DNA of 64,000 nt from Symsagittifera roscoffensis (Eukaryota; Xenacoelomorpha; Acoela; Convolutidae). This document shows, one piece after another, positions 34,001-45,300 of this stretch; the stretch's first letter is position 1, and the number at the start of each line of letters is the position of its first letter. The stretch is from positions 22,473,029 through 22,537,028 of the forward strand of contig NC_087068.1 in assembly GCF_963678635.1 (NCBI RefSeq). Reading direction: 5' to 3'. The position numbers and the translations under genes are program-made. The notes beneath the pieces were generated by a model. It searched no databases. It had not been told where the DNA came from and was given only the letters and a program-made list of their open reading frames with translations.

Positions 34001-37000
34001 TTTTGATAAACTAACTTTGAGCATAGCCTAGATTCGTTCAAAATTGGCCGTATTGCTACAGAAAATTGACTTAAAACATTAATTTGTGTAATTAACAGCA
34101 TACAAATACAATCCCGTATAAAAAATTTAAACTTTAAAAGTCCATTAATTCCGGCGAGAGAAGTTGATGATCATCAACCGTAGCAAAATTCTCAGCTGAA
34201 TAGAAATTTATATCTATTGACCCTGTTTTCTTAAATTGGGTTAGTTTTATCAATCATCAAAGAAATCATTTTGAAGCTCTAACGCCATATATTTTGTTTT
34301 GAAAACGGTTCAAAATTAATCCGTAGTTTAGTGGGCTTAGTATTCAAATCTCATAATATTTGTTTCAGTCGTAACTTATTAAGTTAATGCTAATCTACTG
34401 CTGGCAATTGAATAATTCGCTGGACCTATCGGCTGTTTCCGTTTTTTTTTCAAATACAAATTATGTTTGTTTTCTGGTAAGCTATTCAAGCGGTTCTTTT
34501 TTAAGCCGTTTTTCAAAAATTTTGATTCACACTTGTTACTAAAATTGAAAGTTGCTCTGTACCAATTCTGATTTAAAACCATAAGATTTTTTTTTTGGTT
34601 TTCTTCAAGTTAAACGATTTCTGCATGTGTTGTATCGTCTTGGTTATTTTATTTGCGACAGTTTCAAGTGCGAAATGTTTTAATTGCTTTTGTGTTTTTC
34701 AGGAGACATGGGTCGTAAAAATATACTATAAAATTTTTATAGCTTGAAAATTTTTTGCGTCAGTTTCGTTTTCGGCTAAACTATTGGCGACCTAAGTTTT
34801 TTCGCCCCAGTGGCCACTCGGCCATTGTTTATCCTTGCTTGCTTTTTAAAACTGTTTCGGATAATCGAGACAAAAGTCTTTAAATTTTTGTAGAAAGGGT
34901 TTTTTGGAATTTTTTCAAGATATTTCTTCAGCTTGTTTTTTTTTAAATTCAAAATCTTGTAATACAATGTTTTAATTATATCACTAGTCATCTTATGTTG
35001 CACAACTTCATGGGCGATTTGTTGTTAATGCTTTTGCCTGTTTCATATATTTTTTATGTATACATAATGTATACATAACTGATTTTTTTTTGTGTACAGT
35101 TTCGCTTTTGGCTTAACGAGGGTAAAACCTAGTTTTTTTTGCCTTAGTTGCCGCTCGGTCATTGATTTTAATGGGCTGTTTTTTTATCATTGTCGGAGAC
35201 AAAGGTCTGAATTTTTAGAAGATAGTTTTTTCGACTTTTTTATTCTTTCAGCTTAATTTTTTTGTTCTTAAGTTATTTTTTCAGCTTAATTTTTTTTGAT
35301 AAAAGACTTCCCTTTTTTATTATTTTCAAATTGTTATAATGCAATGTTTTAATTGATTCGCAAGTGGTGCCACGCTCCGCTTCTTTTCTGTGGTGTATAT
35401 TGGCACCAATAGCGCCTTAAGCAAAAATTTAGAGTCGATCCGTTAAATGGATGCCTTAAAATAGTACTATAGGGGATCCTTGTAGTGGTCAGGCGGTGGG
35501 ATACCGGAGGGGATGACGACCGATCTTCTCTCGCTCTCGCCTTAAATCCACTGTTGTTTGAGATGTAATTGTTTTTCAATATTTTTGAAAATGTGTTTGA
35601 TGTATTCCTTTAATGGTGTAGGTAATTTTGTTGTAATTGTTTTTTTTTACCTGTGCACTAGACTTTTTATCCCGTAAATAACTTTGATCACAGAGCTCAT
35701 CTGTACTTTTGGGCTCATCTCTAATGGTACCTTGTTTCATAATTAATTCGAATTTCTTTCTCGGTCGACTTAGCCTGTGGGTAACGAATGCGCCTGGGAC
35801 AGCATAGGGTACTGGGTTCAGATGTGACCAGGACCTGTTTTGAGCAGTCGTGGTCAAGTGGGTTAGGCACATCTCTCTTAACACGAGGGTCATGCGTTCG
35901 AATCCCGCTTCGGTCACGGCTGGAGGGGTCCCAGTGTCATCCGCCTCCTCAAGGTGGGACCGGCTGCGGCAAAATGGATGACATCTCCCCCTCCCCCACG
36001 GTTGGTCCTGCACTGAGCAGGCCGGGGGCAAATAAAAAAAAAAAAAAAAGGACCTGTTTTTTTTCAAACGGGAATTATTCTGTTTCAAAAAAAAATTGTC
36101 GGTAAATTTTATTTGGCCCTAATTATTTCGGTCTGTTTTTCTCTCGACTTGGTGACCTACTTTTGGGTCGTTTCAAGGGATATCATTTTTAACGCTTCCC
36201 TCCGCAATTTACATTTGGTTGTACTTTTACCACTCGGTTTGTTGAAGTTTCTTTTTTTGTGGCTTTATAGGTTTCGGCTTGCTTTATATCAGCTTATTGC
36301 CTGTGTGCATTATGAGGTTATGGGGGTTATAAAAATTGATGATTACTTTTGAATTGAAAAAAGTTTTGGCTTGAAGTGTTTCTGCTTTAATATTTTCCGC
36401 TTTGTCACCGCTTGGTTAATTTTCTTCCGATGCTGATCTTTCACCACTATATTCAATCGTGTTGGTATATCTAGGTGTATCGCAATATGCGCGATGCTCA
36501 GCTTCGCCTGCGTGTAAAAAAATACCTATTGATCCAGTTTTGTCTAAATATGTTAAAAAAGAAAAAATGATTTTTTTTTTATTAATTCAAGCTCCACTGT
36601 CGAACAGCAAAAATGTAGTAGTCACGAAAAACTTGAATGTTTTTTAGTTTAAAAAAGACTAATTCACTGAATTTGCAGCGGAAAAGAAATATACCTGTTG
36701 ATAGTACCCAAGAAGCTGAGTAAAAAATAAAAAGTTACCTTCTGAATTAGTTTTCTCAAATTGCTCTAGATGTATCAAAACTGTTTCAATTACCTTTTTT
36801 ATTCAAAGAATTTCATTTTGATGCTATTTTTTTTTAATTAAAAGATCCAATTTGAAATATTTAGTGTTTTCCTTTCCTTGAGTGCAATAAATTTTTTCGG
36901 AAAATTTTATCGTAAAATTTTTTTATAACAATCGAATTTGATTTTGCACTATTTGGTTATTGTTTTCATCGTAAATTCGCTTCAGTTTCATTTACATAGA

Positions 37001-37701
37001 GGAAGACAAATGAGGCTCTCGCGTATCAAAGTGCAAATGGCGCTAAACGATTTTGGTACTAGTTTACTTGTTTGGTACCTAATAAAAATCGAGGTACAGT
37101 ATGTGGCTAATTGTATCAGTAAGCATTTTTATTTCTATAATGTTATCGAAACAGGCCTAGTTAGTATAGCGGGTACGAATGCAATTACTAACCCCATGGC
37201 GTTGGTTCAAATCCCGTGCTGGCTCTTCTTTGCAGAAAATAGGCGGGACCAATCATCTAAACTAGTTTTGTCACGGGACCAAACAAGTAAACTAGAAACA
37301 AGACTTCAATAACTTTAAATATCGGTTTTGCATTTTGTTTTTAAGGTTTCGCTGCGGAATAGATAGACAATGTATCAGACCAGTTTTGTCTATTAGAGTT
37401 CTTGAAAGTCATAGTTTAAGCGTGATTTCTGTTTTCCTCGAACTCTGAAAAATGTTCGAAAAGAGTTACTCCGTTTTTTTTGGGGTTTAAGGGAGTTCAT
37501 TGACAACTTTATGGTGGCTATGTTTAAGTTTGAATTGTTTCAGCTCAACTAGAAAGTTACAAAGAACTCCATGAAGACCCACTATCGAATGCTTTGTCCA
37601 TGCAGGATGAGATACCGAAGTGGGACATCTACATGCCTAGAATATCATTAGGACTGGACTCACCCTCACCATCGCCAATGGGGACCGACAAATTCCTATG
37701 A
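24739..37701 (+). CDS. Ten-finger C2H2 zinc-finger protein, complete six-exon gene
   Basis: Exons 24739-25041, 25878-26123, 31722-32183, 32681-32882, 33406-33576 and 37544-37701 join in phases 0, 0, 0, 1, 1 to give 513 codons and a TGA. All introns are GT-AG. The N-terminus is acidic, followed by a C-x2-C/C-x2-C site in exon 2 and ten C2H2 fingers, two of them (fingers 1 and 6) split by introns exactly so that Cys and His pairs complete each other. The linkers TGERPY and SGEKPF are typical of DNA-binding fingers. The short C-terminus is Ser/Pro-rich. The product is a probable nuclear transcription regulator; its target is unknown. Introns 2 and 5 are swollen by transposons. I do not recognise an orthologue. 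Confidence 0.85.
25878..26123 (+). CDS. Zinc-finger gene exon 2
   Basis: 82 codons. It holds the C-x2-C/C-x2-C site and the Cys half of finger 1, bounded by TTTTTCAG and GTTAGT, in phase 0. Confidence 0.85.
27100..30483 (-). pseudogene. Decayed RTE-like non-LTR retrotransposon in intron 2
   Basis: Pieces in order on the minus strand are a basic leader (30483-30112); an N-terminal piece (30151-29954); an endonuclease end with RGTWFNNSLRSWHQIDGFI ... SDYKPVALKL (29766-29476); a reverse-transcriptase core resembling FLDLGKAYSRIN near 28510-28560; and a terminal C2H2-like region with FPCLTCEKVCTTERAL ... HDKLH (27416-27189). The WHQIDGFI and SDYKP motifs match the last endonuclease blocks of RTE/CR1-type LINEs. 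Frames change repeatedly, so it is dead. A shorter copy of its 3' part lies at 9686-10690. Confidence 0.7.
30520..31570 (-). pseudogene. Internally deleted CR1/Jockey-like element with 2A-like motif
   Basis: The 5' end (minus strand from 31535) reads MNDRAARVQPT, a basic stretch and LICVLMRAGDVERNPGP, a textbook 2A-like core, followed by a Cys pair (FCGAC). The 3' end (30900-30524) reads RQQVRLAQMRSGFCSQLNDYLHRI with CRFC and H...C, the conserved C-terminus of Jockey/CR1 ORF2. Endonuclease and polymerase between them are gone. In the other block this element is interrupted by a younger insertion. Confidence 0.7.
31722..32183 (+). CDS. Zinc-finger gene exon 3
   Basis: 154 codons. It supplies the His pair of finger 1, complete fingers 2-5 and the Cys half of finger 6, from TTTTAG to GTAAGT in phase 0. 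Differences from the copy at 15067 are few (for example KWSN for KSSN). Confidence 0.88.
32681..32882 (+). CDS. Zinc-finger gene exon 4
   Basis: It begins NYLKRHMLMH, the His half of finger 6, then gives finger 7 (CHYC...HVRIH), the linker TGERPY and finger 8 (CDYC...HLVIH). It ends in phase 1 at GTATGC. The acceptor (GGTGTTTAG) has a weak pyrimidine tract. Confidence 0.85.
32883..33405 (+). other. Intron 4 with a long G run
   Basis: 523 bp with a G homopolymer at about 33052-33070. No gene was seen. Length in the run is unreliable. Confidence 0.7.
33406..33576 (+). CDS. Zinc-finger gene exon 5
   Basis: It completes the Gly codon shared with exon 4, then gives finger 9 (CGVC...HERIH), the linker SGEKPF and finger 10 (CKVC...HTKKLH). 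It ends in phase 1 at GTTTCA, a non-consensus but acceptable donor. A decayed copy lies at 41691. Confidence 0.85.
35842..36049 (+). mobile_element. tRNA-derived SINE, with 11-bp target duplication
   Basis: The head has a tRNA-like A box (tggtcaagtgggttaggc, 35851-35868) and B box (gcgttcgaatccc, 35895-35906), the internal RNA polymerase III promoter. A GC-rich body follows, ending in an A17-type tail. GGACCTGTTTT flanks it at 35831-35841 and 36050-36060. The intact tail and perfect duplication suggest recent movement by a LINE machinery. Confidence 0.92.
37154..37226 (+). repeat. tRNA-like sequence, probable SINE head
   Basis: A-box-like tagtatagcgggtacg and a perfect B box (ggttcaaatcc) sit at tRNA spacing. 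The ends do not pair into an acceptor stem, so I read this as a SINE remnant and not a tRNA gene. Confidence 0.5.
37544..37701 (+). CDS. Zinc-finger gene exon 6 (last exon)
   Basis: It follows TTTCAG, completes the codon begun in exon 5 (phase 1) and stays open for 52 codons (QLESYKELHEDP ... MGTDKFL) to TGA. It has no fingers and a Ser/Pro-rich end. Matching phase, an open frame up to a stop, and a polyadenylation signal 60 bases on make this the terminal exon. Confidence 0.8.
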
Positions 37702-37758
37702 TAGTGAAAACTGAGAGAAAATTCAATCTTTCCGCAAAACTGAAGTCAATAGAGGCCA

Positions 37759-37764
37759 AATAAA
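37759..37764 (+). terminator. AATAAA polyadenylation signal of the zinc-finger gene
   Basis: Canonical hexamer 58 bases after the stop codon, in the expected place for the 3' end. Confidence 0.7.
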
Positions 37765-38087
37765 ACAGTCAATCATAATTAGAATATACTTTTAAATGTT
37801 GCGATTTTCTTATTACACTGGCGAGAGCAAGTGTCTTGTAATCGGGAAGTAGGCTTTTTTCCCCGTAAACAATTTTTCTTACACTTTTTGACGTCATTGT
37901 GATATGCTTGCAGGCTGACAGGCTCAAGTTTTTAAAAGTTCAATTAAACCGATTTCTCTGTTTGGGTAGTAATTGAGTTTTTCAAGTTAAAGTTCGTTTT
38001 TCGTCCCTATTTGTATCGGCTGGTTTCCCGTTTTTTGTTTAAAATGCAATTTGTATTTTTTGGTAAGCTCAACAACTTCGAGACTGC

Positions 38088-38310
38088 TTCCCACTTAGCC
38101 TAGAGGTAACGCAGTTGCCTTTGTACCATAAAGTCTGGGGTTCGAGTCCCTTTTTCAATATGTATAAAATTGAATTTTTTAGGGAAAAATTGAACTTTCG
38201 GACTTTCGTTTGTCTGCTTATGTTTTGTCGGCTTGGTTGCCACATCGGTGAATTTTATCGTGCTGTCGCCGCTTTTAATCGTAGATGCGAGTGTTTTTGA
38301 TTTACCCCTA
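38088..38310 (+). repeat. tRNA-like SINE family, copy 1
   Basis: tRNA-like A box (tagcctagaggtaacgc) and B box (gggttcgagtccc), followed by a T-rich body with cttggttgccacatcgg and gtagatgcgagtg. The same head and body recur at 39511-39770 and 52808-53010. Confidence 0.7.
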
Positions 38311-38814
38311 GAATTTGTAAAATTAAAGGCCCTGACGTATGCTTTTCTTAGTTTTCCTTTTCGTTCGTTTTTCGCTCAAAAGCTTTATTCGGCCTAAGTG
38401 GTTTCGGCTTATTTGTGTTCTTTCCAAATTTGCGTCGTGGTTGTTTTTCGAGAAATAAAGGTCAGTTTGTGTTGCAAATTTCAATATTTTAAAATTTAAT
38501 TCTTGGAAATTTTTGACATCATTTTCTGATGGCATTTTTAAAAAATTTTCGGCTGCTCAATGGGGTCTTACCATTGTTCGTTGTCGTCTTAGTGGCTGCT
38601 CAAACGTTTCATTTTATCTGCTCAAACGTTTCAATTTATCAATATCGAATGACGAGGTTTTTAAAGGCTATGCTTGACGTTTGTAAAATTAGTTTTTTAC
38701 ACAGAGGTGAAGCCTTGCTTCGCAAACACTAGCGATAACACGACAAAAAAGTAACTCTAAAAAGTGCAATACGAAAAAGTTTAAATAAGCCTCGAATTAG
38801 CAAAAAAACTCGGC

Positions 38815-38890
38815 TACGTCTGAGATGCAAGCCTGCGACCTTGAGATTAAGAGTTTCACACCCTAATCACTCAGCCACGGAAGCTTTATA
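38815..38890 (-). repeat. tRNA-like sequence, minus strand
   Basis: On the minus strand it reads a tRNA-like A box (tggctgagtgattaggg) and a degenerate B box. Pairing is poor, so it is a probable SINE remnant. It lies between the two convergent genes. Confidence 0.4.
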
Positions 38891-39137
38891 GGTACTATTC
38901 AAACTCTGGTGACAAATAAAACAAAGAACATGCTATGCAATTTCTAAATAAGTGAACACTTTGAACAATTCAATTTGCGAGTTAGGTTAGAAAAAAACCA
39001 AGGTTAGTAACATTAGCACAACATACAACACAATGGTACTACATTAAGTAAGAGGTTTTTTTTTTTAAAAAACATGCCATTTTGAAAGTTCCGTTTTCCG
39101 TGACCACAGTATTTTTTATAATGCTAAGAATAAGCGT

Positions 39138-39363
39138 TCAAAAATTGTCTTCGTTTAAAAATGGCCTGGTTGGATCGATCTCGCAAATAACATTGATTTC
39201 CTCAAAACAGTCAGAGGACGTGGCGTATGCGCTAGACATGTGACCATCTGCATTGAATGCTTTGGCGTTGAAAAGGACACAGCCTGCGCTCGTACTTCCA
39301 AACTGCCACCAGTTGATCTCGTGACTCACCATATCGTCGTCTTTGTTCCTCCAAGCATCATTC
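39138..39363 (-). CDS. C-type lectin gene, last exon
   Basis: The acceptor TTTTTAG is followed by the base completing a split Arg codon, then the second half of the lectin domain, with its three C-terminal cysteines, and a TGA. It is convergent with the zinc-finger gene, with 1.4 kb between the two stops. Confidence 0.82.
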
Positions 39364-42300
39364 CTAAAAATAAAATTTAAAGAATTGCAATTGCGAGAGC
39401 CAGTGTCTTTGTCTTGTTTGTAACCGGGAATTTGATTTTTTTCCCGTAAATAATTTTTTTTGCAAGTTTAAGAAATTGTGACTTTGCTTTGTTTATGAAC
39501 CATAGCAAATTCGAGACCCCTTCCCACATGGCCTAGAGGCAACGCGTTTGCTTTTGTGCCCTAAGGTATGCGGTTCGACCCCCGGCTGAACCTTCCTTTT
39601 TTCATTGTGCTTGAAATTGAATTTTTGGGAAATGGAAATTGTCAGACTTGCGTTTCTCTGCTTGTTTTAACGGTTCAATTGCCATATTGGTAAGTTTTTT
39701 GTTCTGACAGCACTTTTTATTGTAGATGCAAGTGTATTTGTTTCACTCCTGTAATTTAGTAAATAGCTTTGACGTTGTATATGTTTAAGAGTCATGAACG
39801 TTGTGAATACTCTTATATAGGTCTTGGTGATTTTTTTTTGGGAAAAAGTTAAATTTTGTTCATGAACAAATTTTATTTTTCGTGGTTTGACATTTAGATT
39901 GTTATAAGTTTACTTCATTTTACTTGTTTATAAGCACACTTGAACGGAAGGCAAACTCCTTTGTCAATCAGCGGATGTATAAAATTCACAAAAAACCAGG
40001 GCTGTCATGTTATTAACAAGGTGTTATTAACAGACCTATATTTAACATGTTAATAACACCTATTGGTACCATTGTTTTTAACACATGATGTACTAACAGC
40101 ATGCGTCATACACTAACAAATATTTATTTCAGATTGTGTCATGCCGCGGCAGAAGAAAGACGTGTGGTACAGCTTCAAAGAGATTATCGTTGGCGGCGTT
40201 GAACGGGCCAAATGCAAGACCTGCGGTTTTGAGGTTGTGAACAATGCGGCACGCATGGAGAAGCACATGAGGGATTGCCGGAATGTGGACGATGACGATG
40301 ACATCCAGGAGCAATCCACATCTTCTGCCACTACAACATCATCTGCTCCGCCGGCTCCAAAGAAGAGACAGACAGCTCTCAATGTCATCTCCACTAATCC
40401 CACGAGGCAGCATGAGAGCGATATCCTTGTGACTCGATATTTCATCGCAACCAACACTCCGTTTAATGCCGCGTCAAACAAGCATCTCGCGAAGCTTGTC
40501 CAATTTCTGCGACCAGGAACAACTGTTCCAGATCGCCGAAGGATTGGTGGAGAGTTACTGGACGAAATTTATGCAAGTGAACAAACGAAAGTGAAGCGAA
40601 TGGTGTCGGGCTCCAACGTCACACTTGCTATCGATGGTTGGTCGACATTGACCAATGAACCTGTTCTCGGTGTCAGCTTTTATCATTGTGGCAAATGTTA
40701 TCTAGTGAACACGATGAGTACTATTGGAGAAAGTCACACAACAGAATATCTTGTTCAAGTCACAAGTATGCCGGAGAGGACCAGAATCCGGATGAAACAA
40801 GACAAGCCATCGACTACATCCGTGAAACGGCTGGTGAAAATATCATGCCGGAGCTCACAAATTACATGGCAAAAGTTCCTCCCTATAACGAATACCTTTT
40901 TGCTGAGGGTTACAAAAAGGTCGAGAGTGAAGCTTGGTGGAGAAGTGGACTTCGACTGGGATTCTCGAAAGAATTGGTCGACTATGCATCGACACTGGCC
41001 AATGCTATCTCCTCCAGTGCAGGATTGGAGCGGTGTTTCTCAACTCTCGGACTCACTTATGGAAAACTCCGAAGTTCTTTGGGCGTCGAGAAGGCTGGAA
41101 AGCTGGCTTTTCTCTTTAAACAACTCAATGAGTGATTTTAAAACTCAATTTTGTTTTTAACGTGTTTTTTTCATATAATTAACATGTTAACATGTTAAAA
41201 ACGTTTTAGTTAACAATATGACAGCCCTGCAAAAAACGTGATCGACTTCTAGTTTCAAATGTGGAATTTAGTTTTCAGATTTCCCAGCGGAATAAAAAGT
41301 TTACCAATTGATCCAGTTTTCTCAATTTGGGTTATTTTTCATCAAAAAAGCGTCAAAAACAGTTGTTTTTTTCAAATTCAAAGGGCCTTACAGCCATATA
41401 TTTTTTGTGAAATTCGAAAATTGAAGTTAAAAAAAAACAAGTCAGTGTTTTTTTTGCTTCCTTGCGTACATGACTCTTTCCAACTGTCTGTTCCAACTAG
41501 CTATGTGTCTACCTACTTTTTGTCGGCGTAGTATTTGCTCGTTAAATACTAAAAGCTTATCTAATAATCTTGGTTCTGGTTTTCTATTGTTTGTCTGAAG
41601 CTATTTTCATAATTTTCCCAAAATGTTTTTTTTTTCGATTTCGTTAATTCTGTCCTATGTTCTGTTCGTTAGCTTGCACTACTGTGCTTGCATTCGAGTG
41701 CAAAGTGTGTAGTTTCACATTCAACCAGAGCAGCCACTTCAGTTGGCACACGAAGAAATAACAGCCAGTTTAGAAAAGTTATTATGGGCGTGTTAAAAAG
41801 TTGGATTAAGATAGTAGACTTTAAGACTTTTAGTAGACTTTTGGACCGGATAGTAGACTTTTATCTAAGACTAGATTAAAAGACGGGGTTTATTAAGACT
41901 ACGCTAAGAGAATAAAAGGGAGTTAAAACGTTGAATTAAGATTGGTTTAGATAACGAGATTGGTTGCAATAGAAACGAATAATAACTCCAACTTCAGATA
42001 TGCCAAAAGTCTTTGCGCTTTTGGCAGATGTTAACTAATTGACATAAGCGAATAAGCAACATAAAGATTAAAAGGTCGCTAACAGTTATATCCTTTTGAC
42101 ATTCCCCGCGAAAATTTAAATTAAGTTAACATATACTTTTCACCCACAAATAGTATGCTAAGGCAAGGGGGTGCCACAAGTAGTATGCTAAGGCAAGGGG
42201 GTGAATTAACGGAACAACAAAAGGGCCCAAGGATGTCGACCAATCGGAGAAGTATCTAGCACTAGAGTAATTCGGTATAATATCATTTGACTACCAGAAC

Positions 42301-45300
42301 CCGAAAATAAGTTGAACAACAACTAGAGTGATGTTAATGTAGGTAAATGGTTAATCGACATAAAGCTCTACCTTTGCAAATGAGCTAGTTTTTTGAAATT
42401 TACTTCAAGGTAATAATCTAAAGTTAGCGGAGTGAGAGAGAAAAGAAAAGAAAATGACATCAGAAAGAGTTAAAGTTTTTGACTGAAAAGAAAGTTTATG
42501 ATTACGCGGAGTTTATACACAAGTTCATCGAAAGTCATAGGTCGTCCCAGTAGCTCTATTGCTGCAATGATTGAAGTAGTATTAAGACAGTCAGGATTGT
42601 ACAGTATAGGCGTCTCTACAGCATCTGCAGGTTCGGAGGGTAGACCCGATGGGTTAAATTCAGTCTTCCGCACTTCCGGTTTGAATTGGACTTTCTTAGG
42701 AGAACGGAGTGGTGAGAGGGTAAGAAATGGCTTTATTTTGTCTATCGGGTCGGTTCCGCTTCCGTGAAGTTAACTACGGTCGGTTGTTGTGAGGAAGAAA
42801 TTGAGGGCGAAGTAAGGTCGACGACATCTATCTGGTGGCTTGCTGACTCTATTGTGATAGCTTCTAAAGTTGTAGTAGATGGTGGGTTGTAACGTAGGTT
42901 GACATGTGTTCTCCTGGTCTATCGTCCGAGGTTTCTACAAGGCTAGTGAATACTCTCTCTCCGAATAACGACGGTGGTTGTCTGGTCCGAATCTGTCTGG
43001 TATTGTGGCGAATATGAATATCGGACAATTTACTTGGAGGCGGCGATATTCAGAGGCGAAGAGGCTTTCCGCTAAGCCATACCCGTTAGTTTAGGTTTTG
43101 ATGAGCTCTGGGTAGGGTTAAGGTTCTTTGAAAGGTTCTCTGTGTACATCTTTGTATGCGGCTCTATGGGCTGATAAGTTGTTGAGTTGGTTGACTCTGG
43201 TTCTTGGCTTGTGGTGGTTCGTTCTGGTAGATTTTTGTCAGATTCATCGTGGCTGTCTAACTGAATAAGTGGTGAGGTCGCGCGTTGGTCGGAATTATTG
43301 GCCCCTGTATCTAGGTCAATCGGCGTATGACAAACCTTTTGCTCCTTCGTTTTTTCGGGGCATTTCCTGCTTGAAATTAGTTAATTCTTGCGCTGACTTG
43401 TCTTGTCGGTTTTCTAATATTTCTGTAACTAATGGTTTCAGATCTTTAAGTAAGATAAGGTCGCTGGTATCGTCATCAGATATCTTTTCAGGTGGGTTTG
43501 TCAAAGATATTTCGAGTGTGTTCATTTTTGCAGACGGATTGGTTGGCCCGGCGGGCTTGCTTCCTGGATACATTCTAGGCCAATAGGGTACCTTAAACGT
43601 TTTGTCTCCTCCTCTTCCTCTCGAAGCAGTGTTTCCCTCGAGCTGTTCATTGCCGCGTTTCATCGTGCGATATCCAGTTTTTCAAAATTTGCCTGTAAGT
43701 TTCTCTTCTTTCGTGTAAACTTGGAGCTCTTAAATCCAACATTTCTCGATGGTTTCGTGACTTTCCTGGGTCCTTTGGTGGCATAAAACTTGACGAGTTG
43801 ATTTTTCTTGCGAGGATTATTTTTTTTCGGTGCAGAGGGTCTTTTCACATCTAAATCAGATTTACGAATTGTTTTCCCGTTTTTAAGCGCAATTGTATGA
43901 TCCGATTCCCTTACTATTTCTTCTTTAGTTCTTTATAGTATGGTCCGTCCTTCCTTCTATCTTGTACTTTTCTATAGATAAGGGTCTTACCCGACGGGTT
44001 ACTCAAGACGAGATTTTCCACACCTAGAGCTTTTCTTTTCTCTGCGCGAGAGAGAACTTTGACAGGGGAACCGGAGCTTGTGGGTACATATCTAATGCAG
44101 TAGATATATCGTCTGATGATGATGATTCTTCGTCCAGGTGTCCGTCTTCAATGTCATCAGGGGCATCCTAGTCATGTCGTCTGTCCCGGCACATTAGTTT
44201 TTGTCCTTTTTTTATACATAAGTGTTTTGTTACAATCCAGGTTTCTTGACGATGGTAGTTTAACTAAATTATGCCAAATCGTGTTTGGTGATCTACCGAA
44301 GTGTGCTTCAAAGGGGGAGCAGTTAAGTGATTGTTGTGTTACTGTTCTTAAGCATTTTATGATCTTTAGTAATGCAATTTCTAAGGAAGGTTTCTGATTT
44401 TTTTGTGCCATAACCATTAGTCGTTTTTTAATTGTTCTAATTAGTCGCTCGACCAGACCCGTAGCTCTATGGTCACCCACTGGAATGAATATGACGTTGA
44501 TGTTTTGACTTTCTTGGAAATAAATCCCGACCCTTGGTCCGCTCTAATAGTTCTGGGTATTCCATGCAAAGATATGTATTTTCTAAGAAAATTTATGACC
44601 GATTTGGCAGATGTGCTTGATGTTATTTGTGCCGATGGGAGTTTTGAAAATCGATCAACGCATACGGGTATGTATTTTTTTTGTTCCCCAAGTTAACGGG
44701 CCGGCAAAGTCCAATTCCATTTCTTGATTTGGTTCAACGACCGTTGGAAGTTTTCCAAGTTAATCATGTTTTGTCAGATGCAATTCTCTCAGTGTGCTTG
44801 TATTTCTCTGTAGATTTTAGGCCACCAGATGTAGAGGGTTGCCGGACTTTTCATCGCAAACTGGCTTGGGTGAGCTTCGTGTAACCTGTGAAGCATCGTC
44901 GTCCTCAAACATGCAGGTATAACTAATCTACCGTCAAAGTAAAGGCATCCTCCGTTAACGTGCAAGTTGTTGATGTAAGGTTTGTAATAGTTTCCCAGTA
45001 GTGCGATGTCATGTTTTCTGTCTTCTTCGATTGCGTGTTTAATTTTCTTTGATACAAGGTCTTGCTTTGTCAATAATGTCATGAATTTAGAATCAAAGAT
45101 TTCGGGCGATGAGAACGGGAATAATTTATGTTTGACCGGCTTGGAACTTTTTTCTTGAATGAAAGTTTGCTCAGATGTACATGACGGGTTGCTAGTACTG
45201 GGTTTTAAGTTTTGGGCATTGTATACAGTTGAGTTTTCAGGTTGTTCGGTTAGTTCAAATTGATCAGAGATGTCTTTAAAAGTTTTGTAGTTAGTAGAAA

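Larger units (their letters stand above)
33577..37543 (+). other. Intron 5: repeats, no gene
   Basis: This 3.97 kb intron carries a C homopolymer (about 33945-33960, then CCCA repeats) and two copies of a dispersed repeat with the phrase ggcttaacgagggtaaaa (about 34735-34950 and 35085-35300). It also holds a SINE with target duplication (35842-36049), the recurrent phrase cctattgatccagttttgtc (about 36525-36545) and a tRNA-like sequence (37154-37226). Confidence 0.65.
39997..41229 (+). mobile_element. hAT transposon, internally deleted
   Basis: Terminal inverted repeats begin CAGGGCTGTCAT at both ends, and CAAAAAAC is duplicated at 39989-39996 and 41230-41237, the 8-bp target duplication of the hAT superfamily. 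The whole element is 1,233 bp. The inside holds both ends of a transposase with the middle removed, so it could only move if a full-length relative supplies the enzyme. A TGTTAATAACA-like subterminal repeat is frequent near both ends. Confidence 0.95.

Noticed and set aside
37154-37226. Genuine tRNA gene
   Set aside because: Box B is perfect, but the acceptor stem does not pair; the same holds for the tRNA-like heads at 38097, 39530, 52818 and 38815. They fit SINE heads better.
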